This document shows positions 34,447-42,899 of a stretch of DNA of 64,000 nucleotides, in pieces. Made by a program: the position numbers and the translations under genes. Under the pieces are notes generated by a model. That model was not told the DNA's origin. It worked only from the letters and a program-made list of their open reading frames with translations, and did not search any database. This DNA comes from Kaistella soli (GTDB taxonomy: Bacteria > Bacteroidota > Bacteroidia > Flavobacteriales > Weeksellaceae): assembly GCF_019038595.1 (NCBI RefSeq), contig NZ_JAHOPF010000001.1, positions 186,001 to 250,000 on the forward strand. The letters run 5' to 3'. Numbering within the stretch: position 1 is the stretch's first letter; the number at the start of each line of letters is the position of its first letter.

Positions 34447-35805
34447 TTACAGACTGTTGGTGTAGGCATTCCATCCTGCAATTTTATAGCGCAATGCTGC
34501 TTTTTCAGCATCATCAGATTTATATATTCCGCGTCCTACAATCATGAAATCTGTTCTTAAGTTTTTAAAGACATGTTCCGGAGTGTTATACTGCTGTCCT
34601 TTTCCGTCGCCGGAATCCGCCAGATTTACTCCCGGCGTGAAAAGCAGCAATTCATCAGGAATCTGTTTCTGAGACACACCGCCAATGACATTGGGGTGAG
34701 ACTGTGCAACTTTAAGCGCTTCCTCCTGATAATTCTTATCTGTTAGAGTGCCTTTCGAAGACATTCCCAATATCGCGACAACTCCCACATTCAAAAAGCA
34801 GTCGAGCGAATCGTAACCGCCGATGACATGCGAAGTAACGAAATCTGCCCAGTTGGAAATTTTGTAGATTCCGTAAGAAAACTGAAGTTCCTGGGTATTT
34901 CCGATGTCGGCAAATTTGCGGTCTTCCATCAGAAGAAAATTATATTTAGTAGCCAGATCTTTCAGCGGAAGGATGGTGGTATCCGGATCAAAATCGGTGA
35001 TAATATCGATATGGGTTTTCAGGGCTACGATGTGAGGTCCTACTTTTTCAGCCAGTTCAAGAAGTTCGTGAGTGGAAATAACATCTGCAGAAACAATAAG
35101 GTTTGATTTCTTTTCGAGGGAAATTTCAAGCAGTTTTTTTGATACTGAATGGTCTGCGTTTTCGAGTTTCTGTTCGTAAGAAAGCCGCTTCTGCTCTTCA
35201 AATTTTACCACATTGCCATTCAGAAAATCATTGATTCTCAATACTTCATCATCAGATAAATGTCCTTCATCTTTAAGGATTTTACACACTTCAGAAATGG
35301 TGAAAAGTGTATGTACACGGTAACCTTTGGTTTCAAGCATTTCTTTTCCGCCCTGCTGTCTGTCGAGAACCACAACGATATCAGACACCGAAATCCCCTC
35401 ATTTTCTATCTCTGGAATCGTTTCGAGCAGTGATTTCCCGCTGGTGATCACGTCTTCCACCAAAAGACAGTTCTGACCTTTAGTATAGATGCCTTCGATC
35501 ATTTTCTTGGTACCGTAATCTTTCGCCTCTTTTCGTTTGATAATAAGCGGAAGATAGCTTTCTAAAGACATTGCAGTCGCCATCGGAAGCGCAGCGTAAG
35601 GAACACCGCAGATAAGATCGAAATTGTCCAGCGGAAGCATATCCAACAGGTAATTCGCGAGGCGTTTTAAAATTTTGGGATCGGAAGCAAGAGGTCGCAA
35701 ATCCACATAAAAGGGACTTTCGATACCGCTTTTCAGCGTAAATCGGCCGAATTTTATAATACCTAACTGATAACACTCGAGAAAAAACTGTTTTTTATTT
35801 TCCAT
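34447..35805 (-). CDS. pyrEF: Bifunctional orotate phosphoribosyltransferase / OMP decarboxylase (UMP synthase)
   Basis: A 452-residue fusion carrying out the last two steps of UMP synthesis. The N-terminal OPRT domain (about 1-195) has GRFTLKSGIESPFYVDLR and the PRPP loop LLVEDVITSGKSLLE. The C-terminal ODC domain (about 215-452) has LKTHIDIITDF and the catalytic DRKFADIGNT. The domain order and the ODC type resemble the eukaryotic UMPS fusion rather than the short stand-alone type 2 PyrF of many bacteria. Promoter element at 35824-35831. Confidence 0.93.
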   Translation of the reverse strand: MENKKQFFLECYQLGIIKFGRFTLKSGIESPFYVDLRPLASDPKILKRLANYLLDMLPLDNFDLICGVPYAALPMATAMSLESYLPLIIKRKEAKDYGTKKMIEGIYTKGQNCLLVEDVITSGKSLLETIPEIENEGISVSDIVVVLDRQQGGKEMLETKGYRVHTLFTISEVCKILKDEGHLSDDEVLRINDFLNGNVVKFEEQKRLSYEQKLENADHSVSKKLLEISLEKKSNLIVSADVISTHELLELAEKVGPHIVALKTHIDIITDFDPDTTILPLKDLATKYNFLLMEDRKFADIGNTQELQFSYGIYKISNWADFVTSHVIGGYDSLDCFLNVGVVAILGMSSKGTLTDKNYQEEALKVAQSHPNVIGGVSQKQIPDELLLFTPGVNLADSGDGKGQQYNTPEHVFKNLRTDFMIVGRGIYKSDDAEKAALRYKIAGWNAYTNSL

Positions 35806-35823
35806 TTACTTTTTACTTTATTA

Positions 35824-35831
35824 CAAAGTTA
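35824..35831 (-). promoter_or_regulatory. -7 element of the UMP synthase gene
   Basis: TAACTTTG on the minus strand matches TAnnTTTG, 19 bp upstream of the ATG. No -33 box was found. Confidence 0.45.
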
Positions 35832-35905
35832 GGGTTTTCACAGAAACTGCAGGGAAAGTAAAAAGGTTAAAAAATCTTAAAAGACAGCCTCGCGGATCTG
35901 TATTT

Positions 35906-36864
35906 TCAAACGGAAGCCGGATGTATCTGGCTGATGATTTCAGAAATATGCTCTTCATCAGTGCCGCAGCAGCCACCAAAAACATTGATATGGGTAAAAG
36001 ATTCTTTCAGATTTTTGTATTCTTTGCCTAACTCATGGGGGATCCCGCGGTCCAGCGAGGTAGCTTCATCCAGTTCGGCATGGCTTTTACAGGAGGCGTT
36101 TGCTCTGATAGCTTTGATTCGTCGCGTGTAGGGATCATTTTTATTTTTAAGTAGTTCTTGGTGGAAATGCGTGGGATGCGCACAGTTGATCATATAATAA
36201 AGAGGAGGGACATCCGTGTTTTCGTCAACTGTTTTAATGACTTCTGCTAAGCTCATTCCGTTCGGGAGTTTGCCGTCGGTTTCTACCGTAAACGAAATAA
36301 CAGCAGGAAGTGTAAAGTAATTTGCCACACGAGTAACGCCGATTGCTTCTTCTGCGTCCTGCAGTGTAAGTGCCGTAACCCCAGATCAACTGAGGAATGT
36401 TTTAATACTTCTATTTGGTGGGAATGATACTGTTGCGCTTCTTCTCTGTTCATGGTGTTTTCCGGAAAATATCCATCTCCCCGCGGACCGAAGCACCCAC
36501 TGATGAGAATGGTTGGAAGGTCATTTTCAAATTCAGTTTTTAATTCTTTCATAAGTGCGACCGCTTTTTTATTTATTGCGGAGGTGGAAGATCTGGGATA
36601 GCCAGTTTTCTCCACCCAATCAGGATTGGCACGCCAGGTGGGAGTTTCTAAAATGAAACTGGTATGGTGCTTTTTCGCAATTTCTAAATACTTTCGGTAG
36701 TAATTTCTGAGGGCATCACATCCTTTTTCAGTTTTCATCAGGTCAAAGGCGGCAAAACAGGGAAGATCGAAACCTTCCAGAAAAATAAGTGTTGTTTCCA
36801 GTCCGCCGTCTGTTAAAAAAAGTTCATCGGATTCGCTGGGGAAATTTTTGGTGTTTTTTTTCAT
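35906..36864 (-). pseudogene. Homocysteine S-methyltransferase family gene with a frameshift
   Basis: The N-terminal part (36864 to about 36383) reads FLTDGGLETTLIFLEGFDLPCFAAF and ILISGCFGPRGDGYFPENTM, then changes frame at a CCCC run (36379-36382). The C-terminal part resumes as VTALTLQDAEEAIGVTRVANYF and carries MINCAHPTHF and VFGGCCGTDEEH, the three zinc cysteines of the family. Deleting 2 nt or adding 1 restores an enzyme of about 319 residues. All else is intact, so the lesion is recent or a sequence error. The native role would be methyl transfer to homocysteine, giving methionine. Confidence 0.88.
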
Positions 36865-37210
36865 GGTGTTTGTTTTTTTTGTGATAGATGATATGAAGAG
36901 CTTTCAGTTCAGAAATCGGTACTGAAACAAACGGATCTGAAAACAGTTGGTCTTTATAACGGTCTGTTTATGAGTGTTTTGATTTGCTAATTTAAGAAAA
37001 AAACTGAACAGTTAACGGAAATGTAATGACGAAAAAAAAGAAGAAGGAGTTTGGTACTTGTAAAAGTACTGAGCATAGAAATTAAATTCTCAACTTTTTT
37101 ATATTCTGACTAATGTTAAATTTTAATGTTGATAATCAGTATTTTACGATTTCAATATCTCTGTCAGTCAATTCAAATTGAGTGATTTGTTTTTGAATTC
37201 AACTTTTCTT
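36865..37210. other. Gap upstream of the methyltransferase gene, entering the accessory island
   Basis: Contains an IR (TTTCAGT/ACTGAAA, 36902-36927) in the putative leader and a small hairpin (GTACTT/AAGTAC, 37054-37069). On the minus strand a stop at 37136-37138 ends a 20-codon frame reading TQFELTDRDIEIVKY with no start, which may be the remnant 3' end of a lost gene. No SAM riboswitch pattern was seen. Confidence 0.4.
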
Positions 37211-37386
37211 GTTAGCTGCTAAAAACAACTTCGTTTTTGAGTAGTGGAATTACAGCTAACGGTTGAGTATTTGTTGGCGGGAATTATTATTACTAAACTT
37301 TGTAAATATAACAAAATGAACAGCTGGCGAAAATCTTCAAAATGTAAACCTCAACCCCGCTAATAGAATAGCATGTGTATTCAGTG
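37211..37386. repeat. Cassette-boundary-like imperfect palindrome, copy 1
   Basis: GTTAGCTG (37211-37218) and CAGCTAAC (37253-37260) form one inverted pair. From 37253 on, GTATTTGTTGGCGGG (37267-37281) pairs imperfectly with CCCCGCTAATAGAATA (37355-37370). The interior TTTGTAAATATAAC..AAA.GAACA is shared with copy 2 at 38084. The fold, outward-facing ACGG-type end and unpaired bases recall attC recombination sites. The sequence is not a known integron class to me. Confidence 0.6.
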
Positions 37387-37390
37387 TTTT

Positions 37391-38056
37391 TTATTTATAA
37401 AGTTTAGGTTCAGTAATTCCTTTCTTTAGAAGAATTTCCTTATTCATTTCAAAATGATTCGTAGTCATCCAATTATAATAATCTTTGAATGACGGTAAGC
37501 CATATTCAGCACGAAGTTTGTCAATATTTACACTATCTAAAAGTCCATTTTTCGGAATTGCTTGTCCAACTTCATTATATGTGACCTGTGAACCAAATCT
37601 TTGTTTTTGATTTGTGTTTATTGCAACTCTGTCCTCAAGCAATGCATAATCACTTCTGTTTGCATTATTTATTCGAATTTGTTTCCATAATTCTTTTAGC
37701 ATTTTTTTTTGAAATTTAACATCTTTGTCTGCATGCTGAATTGGGAGCCAAAATTTAACAGAATTTTCTTTTCCAACTTCTTTAAATCCTAAATAGCCAT
37801 ATTTTAAATATAATTTTTTAATCCGTTGTTGGTTGTCAAGTCCAACACTATCTCTTTTCTCTTCAAATATTTTCCACGCTTTTTCATTACCATATTTTTT
37901 TATTAAGTCCTCAAATGGAATTCCTGCGTATTTTTGGTCAATCTTACCGATGTAATCAAGTTCAGTATTAATTTTTTCTTTCTCAATATCTGTCAGACTC
38001 TTATTTGAAGTACAGCCGAATAAAAGAAATGTCAAAATTATTATTAAATGTTTCAT
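37391..38056 (-). CDS. DUF6624-like lipoprotein
   Basis: A 221-residue predicted lipoprotein from ATG 38056; its signal peptide KHLIIILTFLLFGC ends at the lipobox cysteine. The mature region has IDQKYAGI, NQQRIKKLYLKYGYLGFKEVG, WLPIQHADKDVKFQKKML, YALLEDRVAINTNQKQRFGSQ and LRAEYGLPSF, the pattern I associate with DUF6624. The function is unknown. It is much more AT-rich than the flanking genes and sits exactly between two related palindromic repeats, which suggests acquisition as a discrete unit. Confidence 0.75.
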   Translation of the reverse strand: MKHLIIILTFLLFGCTSNKSLTDIEKEKINTELDYIGKIDQKYAGIPFEDLIKKYGNEKAWKIFEEKRDSVGLDNQQRIKKLYLKYGYLGFKEVGKENSVKFWLPIQHADKDVKFQKKMLKELWKQIRINNANRSDYALLEDRVAINTNQKQRFGSQVTYNEVGQAIPKNGLLDSVNIDKLRAEYGLPSFKDYYNWMTTNHFEMNKEILLKKGITEPKLYK

Positions 38057-38083
38057 TTGCAAGGATTTTGGTTAACTGTGTAT

Positions 38084-38217
38084 ACAACGGTTGGGTGTTT
38101 CTGTTGGCGAGGATTATGATACCTGGTTTTTGTAAATATAACGAAAAGAACAATTAGCGAATATTTTTATGATGTTAACTTCAATCCCGCTAATAGAAAT
38201 ACTCTGTTACCAGTTGT
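38084..38217. repeat. Cassette-boundary-like imperfect palindrome, copy 2
   Basis: A 134-bp element bounded by ACAAC...GTTGT. The inner arms GTGTTTCTGTTGGCGAGGATT (positions 38095-38115) and AATCCCGCTAATAGAAATAC (38183-38202) pair with one extrahelical A and G-T-type mismatches. The middle shares TTTGTAAATATAAC and GAACA with copy 1. The two copies are about 830 bp apart in the same orientation. Confidence 0.65.
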
Positions 38218-38290
38218 TTTGTAGTGGAATTTGCTTTTTAAACCTTCCTTTAAATAGAATTTTGGATCAGGTAATAGAATAGTACAATAG

Positions 38291-38590
38291 TTAATAATAT
38301 TCCAAAGGTTTCAAATATAAGATAAATACTTTTTGTTCTTTTTTAAAATCAGCAGGGACAAAAAAATCATCAGTAGCTTCAATTTCATTTTCACTTAAAA
38401 TTTGATTCACAAGAATTTCATCTTTTTTTTCAAAATAAAACCGAACAAAATCCGTAACCGAGTTAGGAGTTTCAAAATCAATATAGAATTTTACATTTTC
38501 TTCTTTTAAAATACTTTCTAAAGTAAGATATTTCCGAAACGGTATATAGAGTCTGAATGTACTTTTGTCAAAGACTGTTGGATTTTTCAC
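38291..38590 (-). CDS. Small protein of unknown function in the cassette-like island
   Basis: A 99-residue cytoplasmic protein, acidic and rich in Phe and Tyr (RLYIPFRKYLTLESILKEEN, FVRFYFEKKDEILVNQILSE). No signal peptide, membrane segment or recognised motif. AT-rich like its neighbour. It lies 73 bp beyond repeat copy 2 on the same strand as the DUF6624 gene, as a second cassette cargo might. I do not recognise the family. Confidence 0.55.
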   Translation of the reverse strand: MKNPTVFDKSTFRLYIPFRKYLTLESILKEENVKFYIDFETPNSVTDFVRFYFEKKDEILVNQILSENEIEATDDFFVPADFKKEQKVFILYLKPLEYY

Positions 38591-39036
38591 GGTTTTGGAT
38601 TAAAATTGCTGGTAACTCTCAAATATATGAAAATTAAGGGCTAAAATAAGTGTTTATTGATTTTTCACTATCTTTACAACACTTTGGTAAACAGATGATT
38701 GTATTATTAATTTTTATTCGGAATCATCATTTTCCGACCCATTAAATTCTTCTTAATCTTTCCCCATAAACGTTTTCTCGAGGTTGAGCCGTAGTTGCGC
38801 CGCACTTGCGCCGTAGCATCTTATAGGCTCCTTTAGGGTAGACTCAAGTCATCTTCTACAATGCCTCATATTTTACTCGTGTCAGGTTCGGAAATGATCG
38901 CTTTTTTCCGAACCATCTCCGAAACCGTCCCGAACAATAGGAGTAAAAGCTACGGGCTGTAATGCAATCTGGGAGGTATATTCACAAGCTGCAGTCGGTA
39001 TGCAGTTCGCCTAAAAATTTATATCTTCGTGTAAAT
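38591..39036. other. Intergenic region rich in short repeats
   Basis: Three imperfect 11-bp tandem units, GAGCCGTAGTT, GCGCCGCACTT, GCGCCGTAGCA (38786-38818), are GC-rich in an AT-rich setting. A perfect 10-bp inverted repeat GGTTCGGAAA/TTTCCGAACC lies at 38885-38914, with more TCCGAAACC and CCGAAC copies just after. No gene was recognised. It could be the end of a degraded mobile element. A TATCTTCG -7-like element is just before the serine hydrolase. Confidence 0.45.
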
Positions 39037-39048
39037 TTAATAATCTGT

Positions 39049-40599
39049 ATGAAACGTAACTTTTCTCTACTTCTGGTCCTCACTTCCTTCCTCGCATTTT
39101 CACAGGTGGAAGAAAAAAAACTGGACGAACTGATTCAGAACACCATTAAAACCTTCGACGTGCCCGGGATGTCGGTCGGCATTATCAAAGACGGCAAAAT
39201 GGTTTATGCCAAGGGTTTTGGTCTGAGTTCACTCACCACCAAACAGAAAATGGACGAAAATACCCTGGTGGGAATTGCTTCCAACTCCAAAGGATTTACC
39301 GCCACAGCGCTTGCCATTCTGGCGGATGAAGGAAAACTGAATTTTGACGACAAAGTGACCAAATACATTCCGGAATTTCAGATGTACGACCCATACGTTT
39401 CGCAGGAAGTAACCATTAAAGATTTACTCACCCACCGTGCCGGACTTGGCCTCGGACAGGGCGACCTCATGTTCTTTCCGGAAGGCGGAAATTTAACCGT
39501 AAATGATATCATCCATAACGTCCGTTACCTGAAGCCTGAATATTCTTTCAGAAACAAAATGGAGTATAACAACATTATGTTTATTGTTGCGGGAGAAGTC
39601 ATCCACAGGGTTTCCGGACTGAGCTGGGCAGAATTTATCGAGCAGAAAATCATGAAACCGGTTGGAATGAATTCCAGTTTCGGAAGCTATAACCGGGCAA
39701 AAGCTGCCAAAGTTACCAATATCATCGATGCCCACGCACCGGTGGACGGAAAGGTTATTCAGGTGCCTCACGACTGGAATGAAACAGGCAACGCAGCAGG
39801 CGGAATCATCAGTAACATCCGGGACATGGCAACATGGGCCGATTTCCTGATGAACGGCTTTACCACTAAAGAAGGTAAAAAACTTGTCTCCGATAAACAG
39901 ATCCAGCAGCTGTGGAACCTGCAGATCGCTACACCGGTCGCAATGAAAAACGCTTATGATTCCAATTTTGGAGGCTATGGTTTGGGGTGGTTCCTTACCG
40001 ACGTAAAAGGCCACAGACAGGTTTACCACACCGGCGGATTAATTGGTACCGTTACTCAGTTTACCCTAATTCCTGATATGAAACTCGGAATCATTGTTCT
40101 TACGAATCAGCAGAGCGGGGCAGCTTTCAGTACCGTAACCAACACCGTAAAAGACGCATATCTTGGGATCGAAGACCGCAACTGGCTGAAAACCTATGGT
40201 GACAGAACAGCAAAGATGGATGCCGAGTTTACTAAAGGTAAAAAAGAAGTGTATGCCCAGGCCGAAGCATTTAGGAAAGATAAAAATCAGCAGCCAAAGC
40301 CGGAACAGTTTGTAGGAACCTATAAAGATGACTGGTTTGGGGAGGTGCTTATTTCACAGGAAGGAAAAACTTATAGAATCTTCTGTAAAAATTCGCCGCG
40401 CCTGAAAGGCGAGCTTGTGCCTTATACCAACAATATATTCATTGCCAAATGGGACGACAGAAGTTATGATGCCGATGCTTTCCTTATTTTTAATTATGAT
40501 GAAAAAGGGAAAGCCCAGTCGGCAAAGCTGAAACCTATTTCAGATGTCACCGATTTCAGTTTTGATTTTGAAGACCTGGATCTGCAGAGAACCAAATAA
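39049..40599 (+). CDS. Serine hydrolase of the beta-lactamase class C / PBP4-like family
   Basis: A 516-residue exported protein from ATG 39049, giving the signal peptide MKRNFSLLLVLTSFLAFSQ; the longer frame adds a non-signal extension. The catalytic SxxK motif is SNSK in GIASNSKGFTATALA, the second is YNN in MEYNNIMF, and the third is the HTGG in YHTGGLIG. A C-terminal DUF3471-type beta domain follows (about 410-510, FVGTYKDDWFGEV). These are esterases or D-aminopeptidases more often than true beta-lactamases. The substrate is unknown. Confidence 0.9.
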   Translation: MKRNFSLLLVLTSFLAFSQVEEKKLDELIQNTIKTFDVPGMSVGIIKDGKMVYAKGFGLSSLTTKQKMDENTLVGIASNSKGFTATALAILADEGKLNFDDKVTKYIPEFQMYDPYVSQEVTIKDLLTHRAGLGLGQGDLMFFPEGGNLTVNDIIHNVRYLKPEYSFRNKMEYNNIMFIVAGEVIHRVSGLSWAEFIEQKIMKPVGMNSSFGSYNRAKAAKVTNIIDAHAPVDGKVIQVPHDWNETGNAAGGIISNIRDMATWADFLMNGFTTKEGKKLVSDKQIQQLWNLQIATPVAMKNAYDSNFGGYGLGWFLTDVKGHRQVYHTGGLIGTVTQFTLIPDMKLGIIVLTNQQSGAAFSTVTNTVKDAYLGIEDRNWLKTYGDRTAKMDAEFTKGKKEVYAQAEAFRKDKNQQPKPEQFVGTYKDDWFGEVLISQEGKTYRIFCKNSPRLKGELVPYTNNIFIAKWDDRSYDADAFLIFNYDEKGKAQSAKLKPISDVTDFSFDFEDLDLQRTK

Positions 40600-40620
40600 A
40601 TTGGAAAGATGCTTAAAACC

Positions 40621-40656
40621 AAAAAGTCACAAAGAGGATATCTTTGTGACTTTTTT
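40621..40656 (+). terminator. Strong terminator of the serine hydrolase gene
   Basis: AAAAAGTCACAAAGA pairs perfectly with TCTTTGTGACTTTTT (40641-40655) around a 5-nt loop. Confidence 0.92.
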
Positions 40657-40734
40657 ATGATATGGAAATTCAAAATATCAGAACCTGATCTGGGAGGTTT
40701 TTGCGTAAAGAAATATTCCTTTGTGACTGTGTAG

Positions 40735-41214
40735 TTATTTAATATCCTTCGGTTCGTAATAGAATATCAGTTTCTTCTTCGCGCCTTCAAAATCTGACCA
40801 AGAGTTACAGTCGATCTGAAATCCTGCAACGCCGCATGTTGGAAGCACAAAAATGTTGTGAGACATCATATTGGCGAAATTGGAAATTCCGTTATTATGT
40901 GAAAACATCGCCACCGAATTCACCCCGTCATCCAGGTCATAAATCACCGATTCGAAATTGCTTTCAGAAGGATGATACAGTTTTGGATTGGTTTCGATTC
41001 CCAGCTGATAGGTCTGATTAAAGATTTTACACGTACTCAGTGCCCTCAGCGCCGGACTGGAGACCAGCTTTTCAATATGCACATTGTTTTCCTTCATATA
41101 GGCCGACATTTTTTCGGCGTCGTGAAGGCCTTTGTCGGCAAGTGGTCTGTCGAAATCATCGGTGTCTTCCGGCCAGTCGCTCTTTGCGTGGCGAACGAGG
41201 ATAAGTGTTTTCAT
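40735..41214 (-). CDS. SixA-like histidine phosphatase
   Basis: A 159-residue histidine phosphatase. The catalytic RHA motif is LVRHAKSDW near residue 7, followed by DFDRPLADKG and KLVSSPALRALSTCKIF, with the second histidine in AMFSHNNGIS. The size fits the SixA subfamily (phosphohistidine phosphatase). No histidine-phosphotransfer partner is adjacent. Cytoplasmic. Confidence 0.9.
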   Translation of the reverse strand: MKTLILVRHAKSDWPEDTDDFDRPLADKGLHDAEKMSAYMKENNVHIEKLVSSPALRALSTCKIFNQTYQLGIETNPKLYHPSESNFESVIYDLDDGVNSVAMFSHNNGISNFANMMSHNIFVLPTCGVAGFQIDCNSWSDFEGAKKKLIFYYEPKDIK

Positions 41215-41252
41215 GCTGAGCTGTTATTTTGGGGAAATAAAATTAATTAAAA

Positions 41253-41279
41253 AAAAGAGAAGTTGTTAGCTTCTCTTTT
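41253..41279 (-). terminator. Terminator of the alcohol dehydrogenase gene
   Basis: AAAAGAGAAG (41253-41262) pairs with CTTCTCTTTT (41270-41279). The A-rich sequence to the left gives a U-run on the minus strand. Confidence 0.85.
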
Positions 41280-41297
41280 CATTTTGCTACAATAAGG

Positions 41298-42339
41298 TCA
41301 GTTAAAGTTAATAATCACTTTCAGTGCTTTTTCTTTCGCAGCATTACCGAATACTTCATAAGCATTCAGCATATCACTGAAATCAAAGCGGTGAGATACC
41401 AGTTTTTCGGGCTGCAGTTTTTTGCTTTCTACATTTTTCAGCAGCATAGAAGTGGTGCTGGTGCAGACAAGGCCCATGGTAATCGTTACATTCCTGATCC
41501 ATAGTTCTTCAATATGCAGTTCCACCGGTTTGCCGTGTACGCCTACATTAGCGAGGTGACCGCCCGGTTTCAGAAGTTTCTGGCAGATGTCAAAGGTGGC
41601 GGGAACTCCGACTGCTTCAATGGCCACATCAACGCCTTCAGCGCCGGCTATTCTTTTAACGGCTTCTACGGCGTTTTCTGTGCCGCTGTTTACCACATCG
41701 GTCGCACCGAAACTTTTGGAAACTTCCAGTCTTTCCTGATCCAGATCCACCATAATAATTTTTGCAGGAGCAAAAAACTGAGCGGTGAGCAGTGCGGCAA
41801 ATCCGATGGGGCCTGCACCGACAATCGCTACGGTATCTCCGGGTTTTACGGTTCCGTTCAGTACGCCGATTTCAAATCCTGTAGGTAAGATATCGCTCAG
41901 CATTACTGCAGCTTCTTCATTCACGTCATCTTTTAAATGATAGAGCGAGTTTTCACCATGCGGGAATACGGACATATTCTGCCTGAGTTCCATCGATCAA
42001 ATGCCCCAGAATCCAGCCACCATCCGAGCAGTGCGCATAGAGCTGCTTTTTGCAGTTTTCGCATTTTCCGCAGGAGGTAATACAGGAAATAAGTACTTTG
42101 TCTCCTTTTTTAAAGTTTTTCACCGCTTCACCCACTTCCTCTACAATTCCCATTCCTTCGTGGCCGAGAATTCTTCCCGGGGTTACTGCGGGAACATCTC
42201 CTTTCAGGATATGAAGGTCGGTTCCGCAAATGGTAGATTTCACCATTTTTACGATCACATCGGTGGATTCTTTGATCACCGGCATCGGACAGTCGACAAG
42301 CTCTTTTTGTCCGGGTCCTTTAAATACTAATGCTTTCAT
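41298..42339 (-). pseudogene. Zinc-dependent alcohol dehydrogenase with a 1-nt frameshift
   Basis: The N-terminal part (MKALVFKGPGQKELVDCPMP from 42339) has the catalytic zinc site CGTDLHILKG, LGHEGMGIV and the structural zinc CGKCENCKKQLYAHC, then breaks after YVRIP at a GGG run (plus-strand 41962-41964). The second part (to 41298) continues PHGENSLYHLKDDVNEEAAV, and the NAD site VAIVGAGPIGFAALL with the acidic residue in IIMVDLDQ. Deleting one base gives YVRIPHGENSLYHL and a protein of about 346 residues. Either a recent pseudogene or a sequencing error. Confidence 0.9.
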
Positions 42340-42444
42340 TCGCAAAGTGTTTTTTAATTAATGATTAAGACTGCTATTAAAGTTAGGCAGATTATGAACA
42401 TCACCGTGAAAACTGAAGTTGATAATTATCACTTATTTTTAAAT

Positions 42445-42476
42445 TTTGTGAACAAAGACAAATATTTGTAAATTTG
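42445..42476 (+). promoter_or_regulatory. Promoter of ruvX (TTTG-N20-TAAATTTG)
   Basis: TTTG at 42445-42448 and TAAATTTG at 42469-42476 (spacer 20 nt). The -7 element ends 6 nt before ATG 42483, implying a leaderless or nearly leaderless mRNA. Confidence 0.72.
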
Positions 42477-42482
42477 CAGACT

Positions 42483-42899
42483 ATGGGGAAAATAATGGCA
42501 GTGGATTACGGTAAAAAACGCTGCGGAATTGCTGTAACCGACGATATGCAGATTATTGCGAGCGGTTTGGATACGGTGGAAACCAAGGATATTTTTGTTT
42601 TTTTGCAGAAATATTTCAGCCAGAATACCGTAGATGCAATTGTAGTAGGACTTCCCACAGACCTCAAAGGAAACCTCTCCGAAATAGAAGGGGATATTGT
42701 ACAATTTATAGAAAAATTTAAAACAGAATATTCTGCGGTGGAAATACATCGTTTTGATGAACGTTTCACTTCGAAAATGGCTTCTTTTTTTATCTCGCAA
42801 AGCGGTAAAAGCAAGAAAAAGCGGGAAGAAAAAGGCTTGATTGACAAGGTGAGTGCCACCATCATTCTGCAGAATTTTTTAGAACAGAAACAAAGATGA
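42483..42899 (+). CDS. ruvX: Putative Holliday junction resolvase / YqgF-RuvX nuclease
   Basis: A 138-residue RNase H-fold protein. The first catalytic Asp is in MGKIMAVDYGKKRCGIAVTD. The second acidic motif is in VVGLPTDLKGNLSE, and the third region is HRFDERFTSKMA with the C-terminal DKVSATIILQNFLE. Such proteins are implicated in rRNA processing and Holliday junction resolution. ATG 42483 is chosen by homology; a TTG upstream overlaps the -7 element. Its stop overlaps the def start by 4 nt (ATGA), so the two are translationally coupled. Confidence 0.92.
   Translation: MGKIMAVDYGKKRCGIAVTDDMQIIASGLDTVETKDIFVFLQKYFSQNTVDAIVVGLPTDLKGNLSEIEGDIVQFIEKFKTEYSAVEIHRFDERFTSKMASFFISQSGKSKKKREEKGLIDKVSATIILQNFLEQKQR

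Noticed and set aside
36865..37000. SAM or other methionine-related riboswitch upstream of the methyltransferase gene
   Set aside because: No conserved SAM-I or SAM-II core bases were seen. Only a short 7-bp inverted repeat is present.
37136..37195. A 20-codon minus-strand frame ending in ELTDRDIEIVKY
   Set aside because: It has no start codon and an in-frame stop precedes it. It may be a remnant gene end, but is too short to annotate as a feature.
37211..38217. Insertion sequence explanation for the two related palindromes
   Set aside because: No transposase frame, no target-site duplication and direct rather than inverted placement of the two copies.
38962..39048. Upstream extension of the serine hydrolase frame
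   Set aside because: The added residues carry no signal or domain, whereas the inner ATG 39049 gives a textbook signal peptide and follows a -7-like element.
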